Source: Hymenobacter psychrotolerans DSM 18569
GTDB taxonomy: Bacteria > Bacteroidota > Bacteroidia > Cytophagales > Hymenobacteraceae
NCBI RefSeq assembly: GCF_900142395.1
Contig: NZ_FRAS01000003.1
Coordinates: 124,001-188,000 of the forward strand
DNA: 64,000 nucleotides
Direction of reading: 5' to 3'
Positions 14,654 through 23,405 of this stretch are shown here, piece after piece. Below the pieces are notes generated by a model. That model saw nothing but the letters and a program-made list of their open reading frames with translations. It was not told the DNA's origin and did not search any database. The translations under genes were made by a program, and so were the position numbers. Each line of letters starts with the position of its first letter. The stretch's first letter is position 1.

Positions 14654-17146
14654 ATGAAACCCATTTTCACTCGGCTGCTCCGGCGGCCGGCCTTCCTAGC
14701 TATTGCCTTTTTGGCCGGGGCCCAGCTCACCCAAAAAGCGGCGGCCCAGGCCACTGGCACAGTCAGCGGCGTAGTGCAGGACGCGGCAGGCAAGCCCCTG
14801 GAATTTGCCACGCTCACGCTGCACCGCGCTACCGACTCGGTGGTGGTAAAATCGGAGTTCAGCAACGAGCAGGGCATCTACCGGCTGGGGCCGGTGGTGG
14901 CGGGCCGCTACCTGGTGCTGGCCTCGCAGGTGGGGTTTGTGCGCCGCTGGAGCGAGCCGGTAGAAGTAGCTGGCAGCGAAGAAGTACAGTTGCCCGTGCT
15001 GAAGCTGCCGGCCAGCGTCTCTACGCAGTTGAAGGAAGTGACGGTGGTAGGCCAGAAGCCTCTGTTTGAGCGGCTCTCCGACCGCACGGTCGTGAATGTG
15101 GAAGGCAGCACGCTGGCGGCGGGAGCATCGTCGCTGGAGGTGCTGGGCCGCTCGCCGGGCGTAACCGTGGATGGAAACGACAACCTGAGCTTGCGCGGCC
15201 GGCAGGGTGTGCTGGTGCTTATCGATGGCAAGCGCCAGCCCATGACCGGCGCCGAGCTGGCTGATTACCTGCGCGCCTTGCCGGCTGACCAGGTGAAGAA
15301 TATCGAGCTAATCACGAACCCGCCGGCCAAGTATGAAGCGCAGGGCAGCGCGGGCATCATTGCCATCAACCTCAAAAAGGACCAGCGCCTCGGCACCAAC
15401 GGCACCCTCAATGCCAGCTACGGCCTGGGGCGCTACGGCAATGATAAATACACGACGGGCCTCTCGCTCAACCACCGCCGCAAAGGCCTGAACCTGTTCG
15501 GCAGCTACACCTACGCCGACCGGGAGAACTTCGGGGCATTGACGATTCACCGGGACTTTTTCACGTATCCGGACGGGCAGCGCACCTTCACGGGCAGCAC
15601 CAACCAGGATAACTTCAGCCGGGGCCGCAGCCGCTCCCACACCTGGAAAGCCGGCCTCGACTACAACCTGAGTGAGCAGACGGTGCTGGGGGTTATGGCC
15701 AACGGCGTAAACTTCGGCTTCAACCAAACGGGCACCAACAACTCCGACCAACTGGCGGCCAGCACCGCCCTGCAGCGCCGCTACCAGTCGCTGAACACGC
15801 GCAGCATTGACGCGCCCAACGTGTCGGGCAACCTGAACCTGCGGCACACCTTCACAGCCGATTCGGTGGGGCCGCGCGAGCTGACCGCCGACGCCGACGT
15901 GGCCCGCTACGATGCCCGCCGCCTGCAGCAGCTGAACACGAGGTACACGTTTCCCACCGACTCGCTCGATTACCTGGACAGCAACCAGCACGGGCAGCTT
16001 GATATCTGGTCGGTGAAGGCCGACTACACGCACGTCTGGAGCAAGCGCCTGACCATGGAAGCAGGCGGTAAAATGAGTTGGGTGCAGTCAGACAACGATT
16101 TGCTGTTCCGGATTCCGGGGCCGGATGGGGCCGGGCTGGTGCGCGACCCGCGCCGCTCCAACCGTTTCCTGTATGATGAGAACATCAATGCCGGCTACGT
16201 GAACTTCAACTACAGCCGGCCCGGCTGGACGCTGCAGGGCGGCCTGCGCGGCGAGCAGACCAAAGCCACCGGCGTACCGGAAATAGCGGAGCAGGGCTTC
16301 GACCGAAACTACTTCCAGCTGTTTCCGAGTGCATCTGTGAAGCGGGAAATCAGCAAAAACCACGAGGTAGCTTTGTCGTTGAGCCGCCGCATCGACCGGC
16401 CTTCCTACGGGCAGCTCAATCCGTTCAAATCCTACATTGATGCTACCACGTACGGCGCCGGCAATCCAGATCTGCTGCCTCAGACCAGCTACAACTTCGA
16501 GCTGAACCACACGTTTCGCCAGAAATACAGCATCGGGCTGAGCTACAGCGTCACGCGGGACCCCATCATCGGGACGGTGCAGCCGGCGCCGGAAGGTGGC
16601 CGGGCGGTGGTTTCGACGAGCCAGAACCTGGGCCGGCAGCAGTACGCAGCTCTCACGCTGAACGCGCCGCTGGAACTAGCCGACTGGTGGACGATGACCA
16701 ACAACGCCGTGCTGTACTACAACCACTTCACCGGCAATCTGGCAGGCACCAGCCTGAACTCGGGCAAAGCCGCCTACAACATCAACAGCACCAGCTCTTT
16801 CACCATCGGCAAGGGCTGGAGCGCCGACGTCACCGCGTTTTATCAGTCGCCGGAAGTGTACGGCTTCTTCCAGGTGCACCCGTTGGGCCAGCTCACGGCC
16901 GGTGTGCAGAAAACCGCCTGGGACCGGAAGGGCACCTTCAAGCTGCACGTCACCGACATCTTTTTTACCAACAAAGTGCGCGCCACGTCTACCTACGACA
17001 ACTACGTGGAGCGCTTCTACCAGCGCCAGGATTCGCGGGTGGCTACGCTTTCCTTCAGCTACCGCCTCGGCAACGACAAAGTAGCGCCCAGCAAACGTCG
17101 CTCGGGCGGAGCCGAGGAAGAGCAGCGCCGCGCCGGCGGGTCGTGA
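14654..17146 (+). CDS. TonB-type outer-membrane receptor, carboxypeptidase-regulatory N-terminus (paralog 2)
   Basis: 830 residues from the ATG at 14654-14656, chosen for its signal peptide (MKPIFTRLLRR...LTQKAAAQ). Domain order as in paralog 1: carboxypeptidase-regulatory sandwich (TVSGVVQDAAGKPLEFATLTLHRATDS), plug with LSLRGRQGVLVLIDGKRQPMTG, then barrel ending RVATLSFSYRLG. Short stretches are identical at DNA level to paralog 1, including silent positions. Both C-termini end in a basic/acidic tail (RRSGGAEEEQRRAGGS here). Probably under MarR control through the two upstream palindromes. Ligand unknown. Confidence 0.9.
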   Translation: MKPIFTRLLRRPAFLAIAFLAGAQLTQKAAAQATGTVSGVVQDAAGKPLEFATLTLHRATDSVVVKSEFSNEQGIYRLGPVVAGRYLVLASQVGFVRRWSEPVEVAGSEEVQLPVLKLPASVSTQLKEVTVVGQKPLFERLSDRTVVNVEGSTLAAGASSLEVLGRSPGVTVDGNDNLSLRGRQGVLVLIDGKRQPMTGAELADYLRALPADQVKNIELITNPPAKYEAQGSAGIIAINLKKDQRLGTNGTLNASYGLGRYGNDKYTTGLSLNHRRKGLNLFGSYTYADRENFGALTIHRDFFTYPDGQRTFTGSTNQDNFSRGRSRSHTWKAGLDYNLSEQTVLGVMANGVNFGFNQTGTNNSDQLAASTALQRRYQSLNTRSIDAPNVSGNLNLRHTFTADSVGPRELTADADVARYDARRLQQLNTRYTFPTDSLDYLDSNQHGQLDIWSVKADYTHVWSKRLTMEAGGKMSWVQSDNDLLFRIPGPDGAGLVRDPRRSNRFLYDENINAGYVNFNYSRPGWTLQGGLRGEQTKATGVPEIAEQGFDRNYFQLFPSASVKREISKNHEVALSLSRRIDRPSYGQLNPFKSYIDATTYGAGNPDLLPQTSYNFELNHTFRQKYSIGLSYSVTRDPIIGTVQPAPEGGRAVVSTSQNLGRQQYAALTLNAPLELADWWTMTNNAVLYYNHFTGNLAGTSLNSGKAAYNINSTSSFTIGKGWSADVTAFYQSPEVYGFFQVHPLGQLTAGVQKTAWDRKGTFKLHVTDIFFTNKVRATSTYDNYVERFYQRQDSRVATLSFSYRLGNDKVAPSKRRSGGAEEEQRRAGGS

Positions 17147-17170
17147 GCCGGCAAACCAAGGCCCAATCCG

Positions 17171-17203
17171 AAAAGCCCTGGCCCCGCAAGCCGGGGCTTT
17201 TTT
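17171..17203 (+). terminator. Terminator after receptor 2
   Basis: AAAAGCCC pairs with GGGCTTTT across a GC-rich centre, ending in TTTTTT. Confidence 0.7.
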
Positions 17204-17280
17204 GTGTGTGCAAAGCACCCCAGGGCATTTCGGGCGCAAAATCCGGACCTTTGCCTTCCGATTTTTGATTTCCGCTGCAC

Positions 17281-18000
17281 GTGGCCAACTCCTATTTTCA
17301 GTTTAAGCAGTTCCGCATCGAGCAGGGTGAGTGCGCCATGAAGGTGAGCACCGACGCCTGCGTGCTGGGCGCGGCTGCCGCTATTGCCGGCGCCCGGCGC
17401 ATCCTGGACGTGGGCACCGGCACCGGCCTGCTGGCCCTGATGGCAGCCCAGCGCAACCCGGCGGCCCATGTGGAGGCCGTAGAGCTGGATCCGGCGGCGG
17501 CAGCTCAGGCCGAGGCCAATTTTGCCACGAGCCCGTGGGCGACACGCCTGACGGTGCACCGCATGCCACTGGCGGCCTTTGCCGCGGCCCGCCCCGCTCC
17601 TTTCGACCATATCATCTGCAACCCGCCCTTTTTCCGCGACTCGCTCCGCTCACCAGACGCCCGCCGCACCACGGCCCGCCACACCGCCCCCGATACGCTT
17701 TCCTTTCCCGAGCTGGCGAACTTCGCGGCTGATTTTCTGGCGCCCGCCGGCCAGCTCACCGTGCTGCTGCCGCCGCCCGAAATGCAGCATTTTGAGCGGC
17801 AGGCCGTACTGGCCGGGCTCTATCCGGCTTCCCGGCTGGTGTTGCGGCACCGGGCCGGCAGCAAGCCGTTGCGCCACATCACCGCATTTGCGCGCCACAC
17901 GGGCCAGTTGCAGGAGCAGGAATTGCTGATAAAGGACACTGCTGAACAATACACATCCGCATTCCAGGCACTGCTGCAGGATTTCTATCTTGCGTTTTAG
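17281..18000 (+). CDS. trmN6: tRNA1(Val) (adenine-37-N6)-methyltransferase, YfiC/TrmN6 type
   Basis: 239 residues from a GTG. N-terminus FQFKQFRIEQGECAMKVSTDACVLGAAA is the family hallmark; SAM-binding motif I ILDVGTGTGLLALMAAQR; acidic loop VEAVELDP; catalytic NPPFF after DHIIC, typical of adenine-N6 methyltransferases. It methylates A37 of tRNA-Val in Escherichia coli; the same role is likely here. The GTG is preferred because the conserved block begins within six residues of it. Convergent with the ABC ATPase gene (11 nt between stops). Confidence 0.9.
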   Translation: MANSYFQFKQFRIEQGECAMKVSTDACVLGAAAAIAGARRILDVGTGTGLLALMAAQRNPAAHVEAVELDPAAAAQAEANFATSPWATRLTVHRMPLAAFAAARPAPFDHIICNPPFFRDSLRSPDARRTTARHTAPDTLSFPELANFAADFLAPAGQLTVLLPPPEMQHFERQAVLAGLYPASRLVLRHRAGSKPLRHITAFARHTGQLQEQELLIKDTAEQYTSAFQALLQDFYLAF

Positions 18001-18011
18001 CAACCTGCCAG

Positions 18012-18713
18012 TTACTCCAGGGGCAGCAGGCGGCGCACCTGCGCCAGCTTATCCTGATAGAAGCCGTCGATCAAATCGTTGTGCACCTGTTCGAACTCAT
18101 GCGCCAGGTAATGACGCCGCACTGTGCCATCGGCCAGCACTGTGAGTTCGTCGCAGAGCTCGGTGAGGGAGCCCAGCAAATGCGAAGTCAGCAGAATACC
18201 GGCTCCCTGCCCGCGCAGCCGCCGCAGAATTTCCATCAGCAGCAGATTGGTGTTGAGGTCGAGTCCGTTGAAGGGCTCATCAAGAATGAAATAGCGGAAA
18301 GGCTGCACGAGCAGCGCCAGCAGGGCCAGCTTTTTCTTCATGCCCGCCGAATACTGCTCCGCGTACTGGTCGAGCGGCAGCTCTAGCAACTGGTTCCAGC
18401 CCTCGAAATCGACCACCGCCCGGCCGCGGGCCTGCAGCGTAAACTCCAGGTATTCGCGGCCGGTCAGGCGGGGGTAGAAATACGGCTCGTAGGGCAGCAG
18501 GCCGGTGCTGGGGCGAATCGGGAGGCCGGTGGTTTCGCGCACGGTGCCCTGGTAGTCGTGGTGCAGGCCGTAGAGGCAGTGCAGCAGCGTGGTTTTGCCG
18601 GCGCCGTTGGCGCCTACCAGGCCGTGCAGCGTCCCGGGCCGCAGGCTCAGGCCGACATCATGCAGCACTTCGTGCGTTCCGAAAGCCTTGCGCAGGCCGC
18701 TCACTTCAATCAT
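18012..18713 (-). CDS. ABC transporter ATP-binding protein
   Basis: 233 residues from the ATG at 18711-18713. Walker A GANGAGKTT, Q-loop region LLPYEPYFYPRLTG, signature YSAGMKKKLAL (a common variant of LSGGQ), Walker B YFILDEPFNGLD, and switch His in LTSHL. The start overlaps the end of the upstream permease gene by 8 nt, so the two are translationally coupled and form one exporter-type ABC unit. Substrate unknown. Confidence 0.9.
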   Translation of the reverse strand: MIEVSGLRKAFGTHEVLHDVGLSLRPGTLHGLVGANGAGKTTLLHCLYGLHHDYQGTVRETTGLPIRPSTGLLPYEPYFYPRLTGREYLEFTLQARGRAVVDFEGWNQLLELPLDQYAEQYSAGMKKKLALLALLVQPFRYFILDEPFNGLDLNTNLLLMEILRRLRGQGAGILLTSHLLGSLTELCDELTVLADGTVRRHYLAHEFEQVHNDLIDGFYQDKLAQVRRLLPLE

Positions 18714-19650
18714 GGCGAAAGGTGGAAAGCCGCTGCCGGCTTTTCCAGATAAGTCCGAAGAAAGCCACTGCCAGCAGGGCCGGATACACCGGGTGGCCGG
18801 CCGCCAGCACTGATAGTGCCAGTACAGCGCCCTGCGTGAGGCGCACGAGCAGCGCACTCGGGTAGAAAGCGTAGCGGGCCAGCACGACCATCGTGAGCAG
18901 CGCAAACCCCCACAACAGCACCAGCCCCGCCCCACCGACGCCGGCCGGTCCGCTGCCCAGCAGCCAGGCAAAGGGTGCCGCTGTCAGTCCGAAATACAGC
19001 AGCCCCAGCCCTACCCGCCGCCGCAGCCAGACGCTTGGCTGACGAAGCACGGGCAGCAGCAGCGTCCAGGGCTCCGGGGCTCCGTAGTGCGAGGCAAACA
19101 AAAATGCCCAGACTCCTAACGCCGCTGCCGGCGCTATTGAGTGCTGCTGCCACCACAGCGCCGCTCCCAGCAGCGCCAGCCACCATAGCCACGCGCCGGT
19201 CTGCCGGAAGCCGCTGACCAGTTCCAGCGCTTCGCTCCGCAGCAGGCTCCGCCGGGCCCTCGATGAAGTGCGGTTTTCTGCCGTAGTAAGCCAGGCACAG
19301 AAAGGCGCCAGGCCCACGGTCAGCAGGCTCGCTCCTACCTGGCCAAACGCCAGCAGCGCCCCGGCCACCGGCAAGCTCCACAACGCATACTCAGTAGCCA
19401 GCCACCACCGGAAACCCGGGGCAGCCAGGTGCAGAAAGTCTATATCGGCGCGGCGACGGTGCTGGCCAGTGAGCAGCAGCAGCACAACGGCCGGCAGCAG
19501 CCATTGCCCGGCCGGGTGCGGGGCCAGCATCACTACCGTCCGCACGCCTCCCAGCCCCAGCACCGGCCCCAGCAGCGCCATACGCCACCAGCCCAGCTCG
19601 GCCAGCAGCCGGCCCGACACACGCAGCCGCAGCCGCAAATAGGCGTTCAT
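18706..19650 (-). CDS. ABC transporter membrane protein (permease) of unknown substrate
   Basis: 314 residues, strongly hydrophobic with about 8 predicted helices and Trp/Leu-rich loops. No family motif recognised, but its last 8 nt overlap the start of the ATPase gene, which makes it the likely membrane partner. The second hydrophilic loop (TAENRTSSRARRSLLRSEALE) is probably cytoplasmic. Start ATG at 19648-19650. Confidence 0.7.
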   Translation of the reverse strand: MNAYLRLRLRVSGRLLAELGWWRMALLGPVLGLGGVRTVVMLAPHPAGQWLLPAVVLLLLTGQHRRRADIDFLHLAAPGFRWWLATEYALWSLPVAGALLAFGQVGASLLTVGLAPFCAWLTTAENRTSSRARRSLLRSEALELVSGFRQTGAWLWWLALLGAALWWQQHSIAPAAALGVWAFLFASHYGAPEPWTLLLPVLRQPSVWLRRRVGLGLLYFGLTAAPFAWLLGSGPAGVGGAGLVLLWGFALLTMVVLARYAFYPSALLVRLTQGAVLALSVLAAGHPVYPALLAVAFFGLIWKSRQRLSTFRHD

Positions 19651-19707
19651 AAGGAATCAGGAAAAAGCCGTGGCCCCACAACGACGAAACGCGCTTTTTC
19701 GTCTGGC

Positions 19708-21087
19708 TTAGTGAACTGATGGGCTGAGCGGGGCGGCGTGCTCGGTTTCCTCGAAACGGATGCCATAGTCAGCAGCCAGCTCAGCCAGAATGGGCTGGTA
19801 CAGGGCGGCGCTGGTCGGCATAACGACGCCCCGCTGCGAGACTTCGCCGCGCGCCAGCCGCCGCACGGCCATGCCCAGCGGCAGGCCCACCGTTTTGGCC
19901 ATGGCGGTGTGCGTGGCATCGTCGCCGAGCACGACCAACGACGACGTGCTGCGGTGACGCACGCCAGCCAGCTCAAACTCAAATAGGTGCTGCATCACAA
20001 TCATGTCGTGGTCGTGGGGCTGCAGCTGCCACTTCTCGGTGAGCAGGCGCTCCAGCAGCTGCGCGGGCGTCGCATCGGCCAGGCCCACCGGCTTAGCGGT
20101 GAAGAGGCCCAGCCATTGCAGGCGCTGCATTTCGGGGCCAGCCAGTGCCAGGCCCAGGTAGTCGGCACACTGCACGGCCAGCTCGGTTTCGGAAGTTGCC
20201 CGCGGCACCGCCACCGGCAAATACGACTCTACCAATTCCCGCCAGGTCAGGCTCGCAGTATTGCCGAGGTGCACGGAGTCATCGGTGAGGCCCAGGCGCA
20301 CCAGCGCGTGCCAGGCAGCGCAGTAGCCGGCCCGGCGCAACGTGCCGCGCAGAATCGTGGGAATGTCGTCGAGGCCGTAGGGGGCGCGGTAGCTGAGTGA
20401 GTCGCGGTTAGCGTAGCCATCGAAGCTGCCGTAGCCGGGCACCTCAATCGGCTCGGTACGCGCGAACAGGTGCTGGTAGGGAATGTAGCGTGCGTGGCCG
20501 TTTTCGAGGTATTTAGCCGTGCTCTGGCCGGCCAGCACCACATTGCGCGGGTTCCAGGTAAACTTGTATTTCCACGGATTGTTACCCTCCGAATCGGGAG
20601 CCAGCAGGCCCCCACAATACGATTTGAACGACGTAATGCGCCCGCCCCGCGCCCGAATGTCTTCAATAACGGCCATAGCCGACATGTGGTCGAGGCCCGG
20701 ATCGAGGCCGCACTCCATGAGCAGCGTGATGCCCGCTTCTTCGGCGGCCGTACCCAGGTCCCGGATTTCCTCGCTTACGTAGCTTGCGGTGGCCAGGTGC
20801 CGCCCCAGCCGTACGCAGGCCTGCGCCACGGGCCCATGAAACAGCGCGGGCAGCATCGAAATAACAATATCGGAGCTGGCTACCAGGTTCTCCAGCCGGG
20901 CTTCATCCTGCATATCAAAAGGCACGGCGCGGGCGTACTCGCTGTGCGCGGCCAGCACCGGCGCCAGATGAGCCGGATTTACATCAGCTACCGTGAGCTG
21001 CCAGTTTTCCAGAGGTGCGTAGCGAAGCAGGTACTGAATGAGCGAAGAGGCCGAGCGGCCGGCACCGAGCAGGGTAATACGGGTCAT
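19708..21087 (-). CDS. Saccharopine dehydrogenase-like oxidoreductase
   Basis: 459 residues from the ATG at 21085-21087, where the Rossmann motif ITLLGAGRSASSLIQYLL begins at once. Then IVISMLPALFHGPVAQACVRLG and TLLMECGLDPGLDHMSAM, and a C-terminal domain with KSYCGGLLAPDSEGNNPWKYKFTWNPRNVVLAGQ, all typical of the saccharopine dehydrogenase C-terminal/NADP-binding family. In fungi it makes saccharopine in lysine metabolism; bacterial relatives act in lysine breakdown or on carboxynorspermidine. Here the substrate is uncertain. Divergent from cdd. Confidence 0.83.
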   Translation of the reverse strand: MTRITLLGAGRSASSLIQYLLRYAPLENWQLTVADVNPAHLAPVLAAHSEYARAVPFDMQDEARLENLVASSDIVISMLPALFHGPVAQACVRLGRHLATASYVSEEIRDLGTAAEEAGITLLMECGLDPGLDHMSAMAVIEDIRARGGRITSFKSYCGGLLAPDSEGNNPWKYKFTWNPRNVVLAGQSTAKYLENGHARYIPYQHLFARTEPIEVPGYGSFDGYANRDSLSYRAPYGLDDIPTILRGTLRRAGYCAAWHALVRLGLTDDSVHLGNTASLTWRELVESYLPVAVPRATSETELAVQCADYLGLALAGPEMQRLQWLGLFTAKPVGLADATPAQLLERLLTEKWQLQPHDHDMIVMQHLFEFELAGVRHRSTSSLVVLGDDATHTAMAKTVGLPLGMAVRRLARGEVSQRGVVMPTSAALYQPILAELAADYGIRFEETEHAAPLSPSVH

Positions 21088-21376
21088 CGGGGGGAATTGG
21101 GTGGGAAAACAACCAGGAGCAGCAGCCGATTTGCGGAGCGCCAGGCCCCGGATCAGCTGCCAAATCAGGCCCAATTCTAGCGAATTCCGGGCATTGCGGA
21201 AGGCAGCGGGCCGTAGAAGCAGCTTTATTCGTGTTTCTGCTCCTCTTCCGGTTGCGGCTTGCCTAGGGCGCTGGCCAGGCAGGCGGTAGTCGCTAAAGGA
21301 AATTGTAGTACATTCACCGCCCCTTATCCAACCGGGGCCGCCAGCGGTACCGGGCTTTCCTTTTCCTGCCTATCCA

Positions 21377-21868
21377 ATGGCCCATCCGCTCCACCTCACC
21401 ATCAACGTCGAGGTTCTTACCGAAGCCGAACTTACACCAGCCGAACTGGCTACCTGGCAGGCCGCCCGTGCCGCCACCGACCACGCCTACGCCCCCTACT
21501 CCCATTTCCACGTCGGCGCGTCGCTGCTGCTCGATGACGGCACCCTGTTTCGGGGCACTAACCAGGAAAACGCGGCCTTCCCGTCGGGCCTGTGTGCTGA
21601 GCGTACGGCCTTGTTTGGCCTGGCATCCACGCAGCCGGAGCGGCGCATTGTGGGAATGGCCGTGGCCGCCCGCCCTGCCACCGGCGACTTTGTGGCCGTG
21701 ACATCATGCGGGGCCTGCCGGCAGGTGATGGCCGAGTACGAGCACCGCCAGCAACAGGCTATTCCGCTGCTGTTGCCCGGCCCCAACGGCAGCATCTACC
21801 GTTTCCGCAGCCTCTCCGAGTTGCTGCCGTTCGGCTTCACCGCCGACGATTTGCCGCAGAAATCCTAG
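21377..21868 (+). CDS. cdd: Cytidine deaminase
   Basis: 163 residues. Zinc and catalytic motifs: CAERTA (Cys ligand plus catalytic Glu) and SCGACRQVM (two Cys ligands). APYSHFHVGASLLLDDGTLFRGTNQENAAFPSG binds the nucleoside. It deaminates cytidine and deoxycytidine to uridine forms in pyrimidine salvage. The esterase-like gene begins 5 nt after the stop, so they are likely cotranscribed. Confidence 0.94.
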   Translation: MAHPLHLTINVEVLTEAELTPAELATWQAARAATDHAYAPYSHFHVGASLLLDDGTLFRGTNQENAAFPSGLCAERTALFGLASTQPERRIVGMAVAARPATGDFVAVTSCGACRQVMAEYEHRQQQAIPLLLPGPNGSIYRFRSLSELLPFGFTADDLPQKS

Positions 21869-21873
21869 AACGC

Positions 21874-22527
21874 GTGGCGCAGGAACACCACCTTTCCGTC
21901 ACGCGTACGGCCCGCTATTTCCAGTCAGGCGAGTTGTCGGCCGACACCCGGCAGGTGTGGTTTGTGTGCCACGGCTACGGCCAGTTGGCGCAGTACTTCA
22001 TCCGCCACTTTGCCGCTCTCACCGCCGCCAACCCTGCGCTGGTCGTTATTGCGCCCGAAGGGTTGTCGCGCTTTTACCTGCAGGGTACCGGTGGCCGCGT
22101 GGGCGCTTCCTGGATGACGCGCGAAGACCGGCTCACGGAAATCGACGACTACGTAGGCTACCTCAACCAGCTGGCCGCATCAGTACTGGCGGCGGTGCCG
22201 GCCGATGTACGCGTCACGGTGCTGGGCTTCTCACAGGGCGCTGCCACCGTCAGCCGCTGGCTGGCCCGGGCCGCTTTCCGGCCGGCCCGGCTCGTGCTCT
22301 GGGCGGGCGCCTTCCCTCCCGATATTGACTTCTCGGTAGCCTCACACTTGCTGCAGGACCTGCCGGTTACGCTGGTCTGCGGGGATGAGGACGAGTTTAT
22401 CAAGCCCGAAGACGTGGAAAAGCAGCGCCAATTCCTGCAGCAGTTGGGTGTTGAGCCGCAGGTCATCGGCTTTGCCGGCAGGCACACGCTCCATCCTGGG
22501 GTGCTGCAGCAGCTGGCTGCATCCTGA
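21874..22527 (+). CDS. Alpha/beta hydrolase, phospholipase/carboxylesterase type
   Basis: 217 residues from a GTG at 21874-21876, 5 nt after the cdd stop; an earlier frame opening at 21706 would overlap cdd with Arg/Pro-rich sequence and is rejected. Core: WFVCHGYGQLAQYFIRHF (oxyanion), nucleophile Ser in GFSQGAATVS, Asp in VCGDEDEFI, His in AGRHTLHPGV. Such enzymes hydrolyse carboxyl esters or lysophospholipids. A bidirectional terminator follows. Confidence 0.85.
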   Translation: MAQEHHLSVTRTARYFQSGELSADTRQVWFVCHGYGQLAQYFIRHFAALTAANPALVVIAPEGLSRFYLQGTGGRVGASWMTREDRLTEIDDYVGYLNQLAASVLAAVPADVRVTVLGFSQGAATVSRWLARAAFRPARLVLWAGAFPPDIDFSVASHLLQDLPVTLVCGDEDEFIKPEDVEKQRQFLQQLGVEPQVIGFAGRHTLHPGVLQQLAAS

Positions 22528-22546
22528 GTAGGCGCGGGCAGAATAG

Positions 22547-22579
22547 AAAAGAGCCGGTCCATCAAGAGCCGGCTCTTTT
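22547..22579. terminator. Bidirectional terminator
   Basis: AAAAGAGCCGG (22547-22557) and CCGGCTCTTTT (22569-22579), 11-nt loop, between the convergent esterase and SDR genes. Confidence 0.85.
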
Positions 22580-22594
22580 CCTGCGTGCTGTTTT

Positions 22595-23341
22595 TTACCG
22601 TCTGTGGATGGTAGCGGCGGCCCCCTGCGCCGCTGGAAACAGCAGCACTTCGGCCACATTTACGTGCGGCGGGCGCGTCACCATAAACTGAATTACGTCG
22701 GCTACATCCTCGGGGCGCAACGGCTCGAAGCCTTTATAGACCTGCCCGGCCCGCGCTTCGTCGCCTTTGAAGCGCACTTTGGAAAACTCGGTTTCCACGG
22801 CCCCGGGGTTCACTTCCGCCACCCGGATGTTGTGCGGCAGCAGGTCCAGGCGCATGGTTTTGGTGAGCATGGAAACGGCCGCTTTGGAGGCGCAGTACAC
22901 GTTGCCGTTGGCGTATGCCTCTGAGCCTGCCACCGAGCCGATGTTGACGATATGGCCCACCTGGCGGCGCGTCATGGCCGGCAGCACGGCACGACTGACG
23001 TAGAGCAGGCCCTTCACGTTGCCATCGAGCATGGCATCCCAGTCGGCGGGGTCGCCGTCCTGCACCGGCGCCAGCCCGTGGGCGTTGCCGGCGTTGTTGA
23101 TGAGTACGTCGATATCGGCAAACTGCGCGGGCAGGCTCGCCACGGCTTCTTCCACCGCCGCCCGGTCGCGCACATCAAACGTCAGAATATGCACCGATGT
23201 GCCGCTCAGCTGCTGCGCCAGCTCTTCCAGTCGCTCCCGGCGGCGCCCCGTAATCACCAGTTGAAATCCGGACTTTGCCAGCGCTACGGCCGTGGCCCGG
23301 CCAATTCCCGACGAAGCGCCGGTAATGAAAGCAGTCTGCAT
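22595..23341 (-). CDS. Short-chain dehydrogenase/reductase
   Basis: 248 residues from the ATG at 23339-23341. Classical SDR: TGASSGIGRATAVALA cofactor loop, NNAG (LINNAGNA), Ser in VNIGSVAGSEAY, and catalytic Tyr-x3-Lys in YCASKAAV, then NPGAVETEFSKVRF. The Arg-rich second strand (ITGRRRERLEEL) suggests NADP. Closest to the YdfG/serine 3-dehydrogenase-like group (NADP-dependent 3-hydroxy acid dehydrogenase); exact substrate unknown. A terminator of the upstream porT gene lies 20 nt before it. Confidence 0.88.
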   Translation of the reverse strand: MQTAFITGASSGIGRATAVALAKSGFQLVITGRRRERLEELAQQLSGTSVHILTFDVRDRAAVEEAVASLPAQFADIDVLINNAGNAHGLAPVQDGDPADWDAMLDGNVKGLLYVSRAVLPAMTRRQVGHIVNIGSVAGSEAYANGNVYCASKAAVSMLTKTMRLDLLPHNIRVAEVNPGAVETEFSKVRFKGDEARAGQVYKGFEPLRPEDVADVIQFMVTRPPHVNVAEVLLFPAAQGAAATIHRR

Positions 23342-23361
23342 GTTTTCAGGTAAATGGCTGC

Positions 23362-23386
23362 AAAAAGACCGTCTCACGAGACGGTC
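23362..23386 (-). terminator. Terminator after porT
   Basis: Read on the minus strand: GACCGTCTC-GT-GAGACGGTC followed by TTTTTG. It closes the ubiE-porT operon just before the SDR gene. Confidence 0.8.
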
Positions 23387-23405
23387 CTCTCGGTAAATCA
23401 AGGTG

